Assembly: GCF_029623345.1 (NCBI RefSeq)
Contig: NZ_JAPYKH010000007.1
Span: forward strand, 1 to 64,000
Origin: Sphingomonas phyllosphaerae
GTDB taxonomy: Bacteria > Pseudomonadota > Alphaproteobacteria > Sphingomonadales > Sphingomonadaceae
Length of the DNA: 64,000 bases
Direction of reading: 5' to 3'
In this document: positions 45,751 to 54,029 of the stretch, one piece after another
Position numbering within the stretch: position 1 is the stretch's first letter
How the letters are laid out: every line of letters begins with the position of its first letter
Position numbers and translations under genes: made by a program
The notes under the pieces: model-generated
What the model saw: the letters and a program-made list of their open reading frames with translations, nothing else
Databases searched by the model: none
Told to the model about the DNA's origin: nothing

Positions 45751-47925
45751 ATGAAGATGATCGACACCTACCGCCCGGCGACGCACGTCGCCGCGCTGCT
45801 GCTCGCCACCTGCTCCTCCGCCGCGCTGGCGCAAGACGAGGATCGGGTACCGCCGCGCGACGACATCCTGATCGTCGGCCGCGGCGGCGGCGCGCTCGAC
45901 CGGCCGAGTGCGACCGGCAGCCGCCTCAGCCTTACGCCACTCGAGCTGCCCGCCAGCGTGGCGACCATCGACGGCGACGCGATCCGCGCGCGCGGCGACA
46001 TCACGGTCGTCGAGGCAGTGTCGCGCGCGCCCGGCATCACCGCCGCGGCCAATGCTGGGAACGGCAACACCGCGCTCGCCGCGCGCGGCTTCGTCGGCCA
46101 AGGCTCGGTGCTGCAACTGGTCGACGGCATCCGCCTCTTCCCGGTCGCCGGCACGATCACCTTCCCGACCGATCCCTGGAACGTCGAGCGGATCGAGGTG
46201 CTGACTGGTCCGGCCTCGGTGCTCTACGGCCAGGGCGCGCTCGGCGGCGCGGTCAACGTCGTCTCGCGCACGCCGAGCGACACTGCACGCTACGACGCGG
46301 AGCTGAGCTACGGCGCGCAGGACACATGGCATGTCGCGGCGGGAGCGGGCGGTCCGCTCGGGAAGATGCTGGGCTACAGGCTAGACGCGAGCTACCGCAC
46401 CTCGGAGGGCTGGGTTGATCGCGGTGAGAACCACAGCCTGGCGCTGTCGGGCGCGCTGCGCCTCGCGCCGAGTGAGCGCCTAACCCTCACGCTGCGCGGC
46501 GACTATGGCGACGGCTCACCGATTCGCTATTGGGGGACGCCGCTGATCGATGGCCGGCTCGACCCGCGCAACCGGCGCCGCAACTACAATGTCGCCGACG
46601 CCGCCATCCGCTTCCGCGACGATCGCCAGACGCTCGTCGCCGAATGGGAAGTCAGCGACGCGGTGACGTTCACCAACGCCGCCTATCGGCTAGCCAGCAA
46701 GCGCAGCTGGTATGACCTCGAGAGCTACGCCTGGTCACCGGCGACCGGTCGGCCGAACGGCGTGATCGAACGCTCGGACAATCTCGGCATCGTCCAGGAC
46801 GTCGCCCAGTACGGCGATCAGGTCAGCGTGAAGCTGAGCGCACCGCTGGGTGGCGGCTTGGCCAACGACCTGGTGCTTGGCGCCGAGGTCAACCGCGTGA
46901 GCCTGCGCTACTCGAACAACTTCGCCGTCGCGGATCAGGCGGATGCGGTCGATCCCTTCAATTTCGTCCCCGGCACGCTGGAGGACCGCGCGGCGACGCT
47001 GCCGCGCTATCGTACTACCACGACCCAGTGGAGCATCTTCGGCGAGGACCGGCTGCGACTGTCGCGACAGCTCTCGCTGCTCGGCGGCTTCCGCTACGAG
47101 GAGGATGCGGTGCGCCGCCGCAACATCCTCTACGACGCGGCCGGCGCTCCGACGGGCGAGGCAAACGCCTTCCCGGGCGGCGCGCGCGAGAAGAGGTTCC
47201 GCGACGCGACCTGGCGCGTCGGCGCCGTCTACCAGCCAGCGCCGAGCATCTCGCTTTACGCCCAATATGCCACCGGCGTGGATCCGGTCGGCACGCTGAC
47301 CACCTTCACCACCAGCGCGACGCAGTTCGCCTTCACCAATGCCAAGGGCGACCAGGTCGAGGCAGGCGCCAAGGCAGCGCTCCTCGGCGGACGCATAAAT
47401 GTGACACTCGCCGGCTATCGCATCGTGAAGAACGATCTGGTCGCGCAGCGCGTCACCAACGGCCCGCTCGAGCAGATCGGGCGGCAGTCGTCGAAGGGGA
47501 TTGAGGCGGCGCTGTCGCTCGCGCTCGCCGCCGGCTTCTCGGTCGAGGCGAACGGGACGGTGCTCGACGCCCGGTTCGACAACTTCCTCAGCGGCAACGC
47601 GGATCTCTCCGGCAACACGCCGCCGAACGTGCCAGAGCGCGCCGGCAACCTTTGGCTCACCTGGGAGAGCCGCCGCGGCGTGCGCGCGCAGGCGGGGTTG
47701 CGCCACGTCGGTGCGCGCTTCGTCGACTTGGCCAACAGCGCGCGCGTGCCGGCCTATACCGTCGCTGACGGCAGCCTCTCGTTCGCGATCACGCCGGCGC
47801 TCGCGGCCGACGTGCGCGTCTACAACCTCTTCGACATTCGCTACGTGACCTCGACCTACGGCGCGGCGCAGTGGCTGCTCGGCCGACCGCGCTCGCTCGA
47901 CCTCGCGCTGCGCGCGCGGCTGTGA
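45751..47925 (+). CDS. TonB-dependent receptor under B12 riboswitch control
   Basis: A 724-residue outer-membrane receptor. ATG 45751 gives a signal peptide ending LATCSSAALAQ. The plug includes TPLELPASVATIDGDAIRAR, SRAPGITAAAN and VERIEVLTGPASVLYGQGAL; the barrel ends LALRARL. By sequence it resembles siderophore receptors more than classical BtuB, but a cobalamin riboswitch directly upstream argues that it imports cobalamin or a cobalamin precursor. It is monocistronic as far as the window shows. The in-frame extension to 45451 lies in the riboswitch and is not coding. Confidence 0.92.
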   Translation: MKMIDTYRPATHVAALLLATCSSAALAQDEDRVPPRDDILIVGRGGGALDRPSATGSRLSLTPLELPASVATIDGDAIRARGDITVVEAVSRAPGITAAANAGNGNTALAARGFVGQGSVLQLVDGIRLFPVAGTITFPTDPWNVERIEVLTGPASVLYGQGALGGAVNVVSRTPSDTARYDAELSYGAQDTWHVAAGAGGPLGKMLGYRLDASYRTSEGWVDRGENHSLALSGALRLAPSERLTLTLRGDYGDGSPIRYWGTPLIDGRLDPRNRRRNYNVADAAIRFRDDRQTLVAEWEVSDAVTFTNAAYRLASKRSWYDLESYAWSPATGRPNGVIERSDNLGIVQDVAQYGDQVSVKLSAPLGGGLANDLVLGAEVNRVSLRYSNNFAVADQADAVDPFNFVPGTLEDRAATLPRYRTTTTQWSIFGEDRLRLSRQLSLLGGFRYEEDAVRRRNILYDAAGAPTGEANAFPGGAREKRFRDATWRVGAVYQPAPSISLYAQYATGVDPVGTLTTFTTSATQFAFTNAKGDQVEAGAKAALLGGRINVTLAGYRIVKNDLVAQRVTNGPLEQIGRQSSKGIEAALSLALAAGFSVEANGTVLDARFDNFLSGNADLSGNTPPNVPERAGNLWLTWESRRGVRAQAGLRHVGARFVDLANSARVPAYTVADGSLSFAITPALAADVRVYNLFDIRYVTSTYGAAQWLLGRPRSLDLALRARL

Positions 47926-48161
47926 GATGGCGCGCTCATCCTGCCACCGGCGGCCAAGCGCTTGACCTACCTGGTTTATCGCTGGTTTGGGTGCGTAGCA
48001 GGCGCATGGCGAACAGGGGGGGTAAAATCAGGAACCCCGCTTTCCTTCCGCACTTGGTCGGTCAGACAGCGTCCTGGAAAGGCCAGACCCGTCGGACTGT
48101 CGAGATGACGGATGGCAGAAATCGAGACGGTGGCCGGTTGACTGGAACGACCAGTATTGGG
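47926..48161. other. intergenic stretch after the B12 receptor
   Basis: No gene is evident. A dispersed repeat core starts at 48100. The stretch ends at a LysR fragment. Confidence 0.5.
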
Positions 48162-48163
48162 TC
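48100..48163 (+). repeat. dispersed intergenic repeat, copy 10
   Basis: A core copy: CGAGATGACGGATGGCAGAA, then GACGGTGGCCGG, ending GACCAGTATTGGGTC. Its last bases overlap the stop codon of the LysR fragment on the opposite strand. Confidence 0.55.
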
Positions 48164-48241
48164 ACGCGCGAAACGCATCGATCAGCGCGCGCAACGCCGG
48201 AGAGACCCGGCGGGCGGGATAGTAGAGACAACAGCCGGGAT
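48162..48241 (-). pseudogene. LysR regulator C-terminal fragment
   Basis: The minus strand reads CLYYPARRVSPALRALIDAF before a TGA at 48162-48164. This is the last part of a CrgA-type LysR regulator; the intact relative at 19.0 kb has FYPSRRHMPLKLRALVDHV at the same place. The rest is cut off by the left end of IS6 copy 2. Confidence 0.7.
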
Positions 48242-49071
48242 GGCCCTGTCAAAGCTAATGCACCTGCGGCGCTCGCCGGGGCAGGGGAGGCGCATGCCTC
48301 GCCCACGCAAGCCAGCCCGTTCCGCTACTTCAACTCGGCGCCTGAGGTGATCCGGCTGGTGGTGCTGATGTACGTGCGTTTCCCGCTGTCGCTGCGGAAC
48401 GTGGAGGACCTGCTGTTCGAGCGCGGGATCGACATCTGCCATGAGACGGTGAGGCTGTGGTGGAACAGGTTCGGTCCGCTGTTTGCGGGCGAGGTGCGGC
48501 GCCGGCGGGTAAGCCGCATGCGCGGCTTCCGTCATTGGCGCTGGCACCTGGACGAGATGTACGTGAGGCTGAACGGTGAGATGGTCTACCTGTGGCGAGC
48601 GGTGGATCAGGAGGGCGAGATCCTCGAGAGCTACGTCACCAAAACCCGCGACAAGAAGGCGGCGCTTGCCTTCATGAAGAAGGCGCTCAAGCGCCACGGC
48701 TCGCCCGAGGCGATCACCACTGATGGTCTGCGCTCCTACGGTGCGGCGCTGAGCGAACTCGGCAACCGCGAGAAGCAGGAGGTGGGTCGCTGGGCCAACA
48801 ACCGGGTGGAGAACTCGCACCTGCCGTTCAGGCGGCGAGAGCGGGCGATGCTGCGGTTCCGGCAGATGCGAACCTTACAGAAGTTCGCCTCGGTCCACGC
48901 CAACGTCCACAACCTCTTCAATCACGAACGCCACCTCGTCGATCGCCAGACCTACAAGCAGCGCCGCTCCGCGGCGCTGGCAGAGTGGCAGGCGCTCGCC
49001 AGCTGACCCGCCGCCAACCCGGGGGCGAGATACATCGTGTAAAGACGAGTTCGCATTAGACTGACAGCACC
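48242..49071 (+). mobile_element. IS6-family insertion sequence, copy 2
   Basis: An 830-bp element with ends GGCCCTGTCAAAGCTAATGC and (reversed) GGTGCTGTCAGTCTAATGC. It is flanked by gene fragments on both sides (LysR to the left, hydrolase to the right) without matching eight-base duplications, so it marks a deletion or recombination rather than a fresh insertion. Confidence 0.9.
48294..49006 (+). pseudogene. IS6-family transposase, copy 2, frameshifted
   Basis: Compared with copies 3 and 5, about four bases are missing near codon 8 (AAGCCAGCC-CGTTCCGC), so the ATG frame at 48294 runs off into RSATSTRRLR and stops. The rest of the gene, from about 48320, is intact with HLDEMYVR, TTDGLRSY and VENSHLPF. 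Translation from an internal GTG at 48347 would lack the N-terminal DNA-binding part. It is probably inactive unless helped by another copy. Confidence 0.85.
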
Positions 49072-49307
49072 TCGGCCAAGCCGATCCATGGGTGCCGGTG
49101 GCAGCGTCACTCGCAGCTATGCGCGCCCGCTCGGTCGAGTTGCGACAGGTCACGGTCCGCGTGATCGACGGAGCAGATCATGCGATGATGATGGGCGTGC
49201 CGCCCGCCCGCCAAGTCGATGCGCAGTTCGCTGCGCAAGCGGCCCCGGACGCGCCGGCCTATTTCGCTTTGCTAGAAGGCTGGTTGCAGAAGACCATCAA
49301 TCCTTGA
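49072..49307 (+). pseudogene. alpha/beta hydrolase C-terminal fragment
   Basis: Directly after the IS6 right end the frame reads GQADPWVPVAASLAAMRARS, then VTVRVIDGADHAMMMG, and ends FALLEGWLQKTINP. It matches the last quarter of an alpha/beta hydrolase: the catalytic Asp (GQADPW) and His (GADHAM) are present but the nucleophile is not. A GTG at 49092 could start translation but the product would be useless. Confidence 0.7.
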
Positions 49308-49666
49308 TCGTCCATATTCTGGAACCTCGCTTCCATCACCTGGTGCAAAGCCGCACGTCCGCCATTTCCCGGACCAGGCCACGCCAAGCCAGCCGCTCTC
49401 CGAAAGGTCTGACGGGCTCGGGCGCCCGTCTGTATGAGCGGGTGAAGTTGGTAGACCTTCAGGAAGTCCTTAGTGACCGTGTCGGCCCTCGCCGCAGCAG
49501 CTTGGGGCGCATTCACCCACAAGGCTCGGTCCGGTAAACGCCGGTTTGGCAGCCGTTAGCTGAAACAGGGGATGACATCATCAGTATTATCGACGACACT
49601 CGTTGCTGCCAGCGCATCAGCGCCGACACCTGGGGTCGTGCCCAACCATTCCGAGGGAGAAGGCTG
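49308..49666. other. intergenic stretch, no gene seen
   Basis: About 360 bases. A minus-strand frame of 87 codons at 49259-49522 overlaps the hydrolase fragment and has no recognisable content. It presumably contains the promoter of the PEP-CTERM gene, with GAGGGAGAAGG just before its ATG. Confidence 0.5.
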
Positions 49667-50314
49667 ATGATCGCCAAACTGTTCATCGCCGGTGCTGTGG
49701 CGCTCTTGGCGACCGCGGGACAAGCGGCGACAATCGATTTCGAGGCGCAGAAGATCGACGATTTCGGCTATCAGAGCTACGACTTCACCGAGAATGGGTT
49801 TCGCGTGACCCTAGCGCCCACAAGCATTTTTGGCATGTACCTTATCAATGATCCCGCCAAAAACCTTGGCATGTGCGGTCCTGGCTGCGCGTCAAACGGC
49901 ACGACAGCATACTACGGCCTGAATGAGACAAGCGTCTCCATCTCGCATGCGGGCGGTGACCTATTTTCGTTGACGTCAATCGATGCAGCTCAAACCTTTT
50001 TGCGCTTAGACCGTCCTCTTACTTTGACCTTGACCGGGATGCAGGCTGGTCGAAACATCGAGACCTCCATATTCGTCGACCCAAATTCGGCCGCACGCTT
50101 CTCAACGTTCTCGTTCGCCAACCTCGTGAATCTGTCTTTCTTGACCATTTCGGGTGGGATAGACTTTCCTGAGTTCGCGCTCGATAACGTTGTCCTTTCA
50201 ACGTCAGCTGTGCCAGAGCCCGCCTCTTGGGCGATGATGATCAGCGGCTTCGCTGTGGTAGGCGGCTTGATGCGCCGAGGCCGTTCGAGCAAGGCGAGGG
50301 CGAACTACGTCTAG
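49667..50314 (+). CDS. PEPxxWA-CTERM exported protein
   Basis: A 215-residue exported protein of unknown function. A signal peptide (MIAKLFIAGAVALLATAGQA) starts it and VPEPASWAMMISGFAVVGG with a following RRGR cluster ends it. This tripartite tail is the PEPxxWA-CTERM sorting signal, thought to be handled by an exosortase-type system in sphingomonads. The middle is beta-rich and lacks recognised motifs. It is likely a surface or exopolysaccharide-associated protein. No exosortase is in the window. Confidence 0.88.
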   Translation: MIAKLFIAGAVALLATAGQAATIDFEAQKIDDFGYQSYDFTENGFRVTLAPTSIFGMYLINDPAKNLGMCGPGCASNGTTAYYGLNETSVSISHAGGDLFSLTSIDAAQTFLRLDRPLTLTLTGMQAGRNIETSIFVDPNSAARFSTFSFANLVNLSFLTISGGIDFPEFALDNVVLSTSAVPEPASWAMMISGFAVVGGLMRRGRSSKARANYV

Positions 50315-50378
50315 CTGACCAGACCAGATCCAGCCACATCGCGCGGTGACTTATCATCGCGATCGATCCTGCTAGCGG

Positions 50379-50582
50379 ATGCACATGCTCAGATTACGGG
50401 TCAAGCGCCGCGAGGCGGCGGTCGAACGCATGTTGGGTCGCGTGGCTGCGATAGAGGCGTCGATAGCGGCTCTCGGAGACGAGGATCTGCTCGATCTCGC
50501 TGATATTTTTGCCGACAAAGGAACGTGCCCGTTGCGTGAGATGACGCAGGACGCGATGCGTCGGCGCCATATCAGCTTGTGA
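50379..50582 (+). CDS. small hypothetical protein
   Basis: A 67-residue, mostly helical protein (VERMLGRVAAIEASIAALGD then LLDLADIFADKG) that I do not recognise. Its stop overlaps the start of the UPF0149 gene, so the two are translationally coupled. The coupling is the main reason for calling it a gene. Confidence 0.5.
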   Translation: MHMLRLRVKRREAAVERMLGRVAAIEASIAALGDEDLLDLADIFADKGTCPLREMTQDAMRRRHISL

Positions 50583-51238
50583 TGCGGCCTCCATCACGAT
50601 TTCGGCGGCTGGACGGCGCGCTCGCGGACCTTCCTGTCGAGCAGCCGATGCTACTCACCGAACTTGACGGCTTCCTCACCGGCCTGCTTGTGGCCCCCCA
50701 AGCAACGCCGGCAAACGAGTGGATGGAGGTCATCTGGGGCCCGGAGACCCAAGGCGTGCCTCCCTTCGAGGATCCGCTCGACGTGCAGTGGTTCGCTTCG
50801 GCGGTGTTGGCGCGCCAGTCGAAGATCGCCCGCGACCTTGCCCGTGGCAAATTCCAGCCGATCCTCGACGTCGACGAGCGGGATCGCGAGCTGCTCTGGG
50901 AATACTGGGTTGGTGGCTTTGCCGAAGCGGTGGCATTGCGTCCGAATGCGTGGAGCGCGCTGGCGAACGATGACTCTTTGTCGCGGCCATGGTTGCAACT
51001 GGAGACGCTGATCAAGGTCGCCCGTAACGAGAGCGACCTCGACAGCGTGGAGGTCAACGCTCTCCAGGACCATGTCGTAAGTGACCTCACTGGCGCGGTG
51101 CTCCGCCTTTACGCTGTGTCCAATCGTTCCATGGCAGCGGACGACGCTGTGCCGTCGACGGTGATGGCGGCCAAGACCGGCCGGAACGATCCGTGCCCGT
51201 GTGGATCAGGCAAGAAACACAAGCGCTGTTGCGCGTGA
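50582..51238 (+). CDS. UPF0149/YecA family protein with SEC-C motif
   Basis: A 218-residue protein. Residues 10-175 match the UPF0149 (YecA/YgfB) helical domain, with LLTELDGFLTGLLVAPQATP and EYWVGGFAEAVAL as landmarks. The C-terminus TGRNDPCPCGSGKKHKRCCA is a complete SEC-C zinc motif (CxC and CC ligands), the same as at the end of SecA. Such proteins bind zinc and may interact with ribosomes or the Sec system. A GTG at 50579 is an alternative start one codon upstream. Confidence 0.92.
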   Translation: MRPPSRFRRLDGALADLPVEQPMLLTELDGFLTGLLVAPQATPANEWMEVIWGPETQGVPPFEDPLDVQWFASAVLARQSKIARDLARGKFQPILDVDERDRELLWEYWVGGFAEAVALRPNAWSALANDDSLSRPWLQLETLIKVARNESDLDSVEVNALQDHVVSDLTGAVLRLYAVSNRSMAADDAVPSTVMAAKTGRNDPCPCGSGKKHKRCCA

Positions 51239-51339
51239 GAGTGGCCGGCGATCGTGCGATGTGCACGCGTCGCTGACGGGTCAGCTTCGCCTACATCTTG
51301 GCGCAAGGCGGCCACGCCGCTTCCCTCGCAACCATCACA

Positions 51340-51443
51340 TTCGGACAGCGGCGCGGAACTGCCCGCAAGGCTCGAACCCCGAGGTGAACAAGCGTCCGAA
51401 GTCGGGCGGCCGGCAGGGGGGCTGAGTGACCACAATTGGGTCC
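51340..51443 (+). repeat. dispersed intergenic repeat, copy 11
   Basis: The left part has CGGACAGCGGCGCGGAACTG; the core starts GAGGTGAACAAGCGTCCGAA and ends TGAGTGACCACAATTGGGTC. The open frame of the downstream hydrolase runs through it, which argues that the real start codon lies further right. Confidence 0.65.
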
Positions 51444-51517
51444 GTCCGCTTGGGCTGAGCGATCAGCCGTTCCGCAGCGAACGTTTGCGTCGGGAGGTCT
51501 TCACGCTAGGATCAGAT

Positions 51518-52510
51518 GTGAGCCCATCGCAGTGCACAGGTCAGTTGAAGCGGCGCGACGTGGTCCGCGGCGTGGCGGCAGCGGTGCTGGTCAGCATGCT
51601 GCCAGCAAGCGCACGGACACAACCGCCTGCCGGGCGGCTGCTCGCTATTAGGGGCACCCGCCTCTGGGTCACGGACACGGGGCCGAGCGGCGCCCCTGTG
51701 TTATTCTACGTTCATGGTGGGCCGGGTATCGGCGCGCTGGAGTTCGAGCGCTACATGGGACCCGCGTTGGCTGGCATGTGTCGCTTGATCAGCGTGGATC
51801 AGCGCGGCGTCCTCCGCTCCGACGCGCTTCCTCCCGGTACAAAAGTGACGATCGAAGATCTCGTCGCTGACTTTGAGGCTGTTCGAGAGGCGCTCGCAGT
51901 GCCGCGGTGGCGAGTGCTGGGCCACAGCTTTGGCGGGCTAGTCGCGCTGCGCTATGCGCTGGCGCATCCGGAGCGCGTCCAGCGGCTGGTGCTGGAATGC
52001 CCTTGCATCGATCTGTCCAGTTCGTTCCGGTGGCTATGCGCGGCGGCAGCGCAGCTCTTAAATGGACGTGAACCCGCGAGGGCGTTGGAGGCGATGCGGC
52101 TTGCAGACCCGTCCACTCCGTTCGACGACGCTTTTATCAGCCAGATGGACGAGGTCCTCGCTGCGCTGGGTGAGAGACGCCAGGACCTCTACGTCAGCGA
52201 GGCGCGCAACCGTGACATCTTCTCACGCCTTGCTGCGAGCGCTGGACTTCCGGGGGCCCGGTGGGAGCAGGGTGCCGTTGCCGGCAAGTCGCTTCTGTCA
52301 CAGCCCTCGACACGCCGCCCGATGCTGACTTCCATAGGGCAGTGGAAGGGACCGATCCTCCTGATCCGTGGTGATGGTGACCACGTCACCAGCCCCGCGG
52401 AACTCGTCGCCGTCGAAAAGGCGGGCGGGAAGATCAATACCGTCCCGAACGCCGGGCATTTCGTTCACGTCGAGCAACCCGCCGCGATGGCGAAGCTACT
52501 AGTGGGGTAG
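51518..52510 (+). CDS. Tat-exported alpha/beta hydrolase, prolyl aminopeptidase-like
   Basis: A hydrolase of about 330 residues. GTG 51518 is chosen because AGGA is seven bases upstream and the result begins with a twin-arginine signal (KRRDVVRGVAAAVLVSML). The frame is open to 51254 but passes through a dispersed repeat. YVHGGPG (oxyanion), DQRGVLRSD, VLGHSFGGLVALR (nucleophile Ser), a DGDHVTSP Asp and NAGHFVHVE His form the fold of proline iminopeptidase-like enzymes. The substrate is unknown. Export of a folded hydrolase by Tat is somewhat unusual. Confidence 0.85.
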   Translation: MSPSQCTGQLKRRDVVRGVAAAVLVSMLPASARTQPPAGRLLAIRGTRLWVTDTGPSGAPVLFYVHGGPGIGALEFERYMGPALAGMCRLISVDQRGVLRSDALPPGTKVTIEDLVADFEAVREALAVPRWRVLGHSFGGLVALRYALAHPERVQRLVLECPCIDLSSSFRWLCAAAAQLLNGREPARALEAMRLADPSTPFDDAFISQMDEVLAALGERRQDLYVSEARNRDIFSRLAASAGLPGARWEQGAVAGKSLLSQPSTRRPMLTSIGQWKGPILLIRGDGDHVTSPAELVAVEKAGGKINTVPNAGHFVHVEQPAAMAKLLVG

Positions 52511-52570
52511 GCGACGCCATTCCGGTTCGCTGCAACGGACAACTTTCGAGTGTGCTCGCAAAGCGGAAGG

Positions 52571-52697
52571 TCCGCTTCCCTGCCATCGGGCCAGGCGGAC
52601 AGCTGCGCGGAACGCCCAAAAGGCTCGAGTGGCTAGATTAACAAGCGTCCGAAAATGGGGGAGTGTTAGGTGCGCCTGGATGACCGCTTCTGGGTCC
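52571..52697 (+). repeat. dispersed intergenic repeat, copy 12 (long form)
   Basis: One of the most complete copies. The left part GTCCGCTTCCCTGCCATCGG and GGAACGCCCAAAAGGCTCG match copy 6. The core reads TAACAAGCGTCCGAAAATGG and ends GATGACCGCTTCTGGGTCC. It flows directly into the palindrome at 52695. Confidence 0.7.
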
Positions 52698-52750
52698 GCT
52701 CAGCCGTGGTCCTCTTGAGGTATACCTCAGGAGGACCACAGCTGAGCGGA
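52695..52750. repeat. 56-bp near-perfect palindrome, possible terminator
   Basis: Pairing position by position about a centre at 52722/52723 (GAGGTATACCTC), 26 of 28 base pairs match and the two exceptions are C/A and T/G. There is no loop or T run. It lies between two convergent genes, so a bidirectional terminator is possible, but the left 24 bases of the arm also occur at 36861-36884 next to another repeat copy. Confidence 0.7.
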
Positions 52751-52827
52751 CCTACAAGACGGACAGACAGGACGCCCCGCCTGGCGCGACACGGCGCAGC
52801 TATGCGCCGCCCCGCGTCTGCCGAAGG

Positions 52828-53688
52828 TCACGCGATCTGGCGCGCGAAGCGAACCGTCGACCGACGCCGCATCGTATAGCCGATCGCGCCGAACCCCAGG
52901 ATCATCATTGCCCAGGTGGCGGGCTCCGGCACGGGCGCGACCGCGATGCCGAACAGCTGGCGCGACGTGGTGCCGAGCGTCGACAGCGCGCCGCTCTCGA
53001 GATTGATGCTGTAGAGCGAGCGGCCGTTGTACGCGAACGCCTCGCTGCCCGCGATGTCGAAGCTGGTGCGCGAGCCAAGGTCGCGGCCGAGACCGCCGAC
53101 CGTGGTCAGCACGCCGCCGTTATTGTTCTGCTTGGCAAGCACGTCGAGGTCGGTGTCGATTACGTACAGCTGGGTCGATGCGGCGGGCTGGCCAAAGCTC
53201 GACGTCGTGTAGGCCGCCGCGCTCACACCAGGGTCACGCCCCGCATTCGGATCACCTGCGGCATAGCCGAGCGGGCTGGTCGTCGGCGCGCCGGTGAGCG
53301 AGCCGTCATTGGGATTGTAGACGTAGTTGTTGTTGGTGTTGCTGACGATGCGAACGCGATCGATCGTTGGGTTGAAGTCGAAGCCAAAGACACTGCCCTC
53401 GATTCCCAGCGCGGCGCTGGCCGCGGTAGCTACGCCGGTCAACGTGTTTATCGTGTAGACAACGCGATCGGTGCCGAGACCGTACAGCGTGTTGTTGAGC
53501 GGGCGGAAATCGAGCGCCTCGATGCTGCTGTTGGTGCCGGTGATCTTTACGGACGTGTCGAACGTCCCGGGGGTTGTGCTGCTGAACGACACTAGGCGGT
53601 TGGTCTCGTCTACACCGAAGATCGTCGCTGCCGACGCACTCGTAGGTACCAGCGCGGTGGCGCAGGCAAGTATCAAAACATTTCTCAT
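52828..53688 (-). CDS. DUF4394 protein with PEPxxWA-CTERM tail
   Basis: A 286-residue exported protein. A signal peptide (LILACATALVPTSASA) is followed by a DUF4394 domain, a beta-propeller-like repeat (GVDETNRLVSFSSTTPGTFD, LYGLGTDRVVYTINTLTG, GFDFNPTIDRVRIVSN). VPEPATWAMMILGFGAIGY with RRRS at the end is the PEPxxWA-CTERM sorting signal. It is probably anchored or secreted at the cell surface. Function unknown. Confidence 0.9.
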   Translation of the reverse strand: MRNVLILACATALVPTSASAATIFGVDETNRLVSFSSTTPGTFDTSVKITGTNSSIEALDFRPLNNTLYGLGTDRVVYTINTLTGVATAASAALGIEGSVFGFDFNPTIDRVRIVSNTNNNYVYNPNDGSLTGAPTTSPLGYAAGDPNAGRDPGVSAAAYTTSSFGQPAASTQLYVIDTDLDVLAKQNNNGGVLTTVGGLGRDLGSRTSFDIAGSEAFAYNGRSLYSINLESGALSTLGTTSRQLFGIAVAPVPEPATWAMMILGFGAIGYTMRRRSTVRFARQIA

Positions 53689-54029
53689 GTTCGCGGCTCC
53701 CTTCCGGTTTCGAGGGGAAAGTCAGCGATCATGCTGAACGATCGAACGCCCTCACTCGCGATCAGACAACGTGTGGTTAATGCTGAGTCAACCGAAAGGC
53801 GGATACAGGCGTCCTTAAACAGGATTACATTTTATGTCTGCTTGAGGCTGGCATCTATTTGCCCATTTCCTCGTATCTTGCTCTTTGAGCTATGTCGGCA
53901 TGCCCAAGTACATTGCACCGACGCACCTGAGCCAGGTGCTTGCCGACACCGACAGCGACTCTTCCGATAAGCTGAGTGCATCCATCTCCTGCCGAAATGC
54001 GCTCGTGATCCCCAGCCGGCAGTTTGGAC
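53689..54029. other. intergenic stretch before IS6 copy 3
   Basis: The left part holds the DUF4394 promoter region. I see no coding sequence in the remainder. Confidence 0.5.

Noticed and set aside
51254..51517. N-terminal extension of the Tat-exported hydrolase
   Set aside because: It runs through a dispersed repeat and has no coding character; GTG 51518 gives a Tat signal and has a ribosome binding site.
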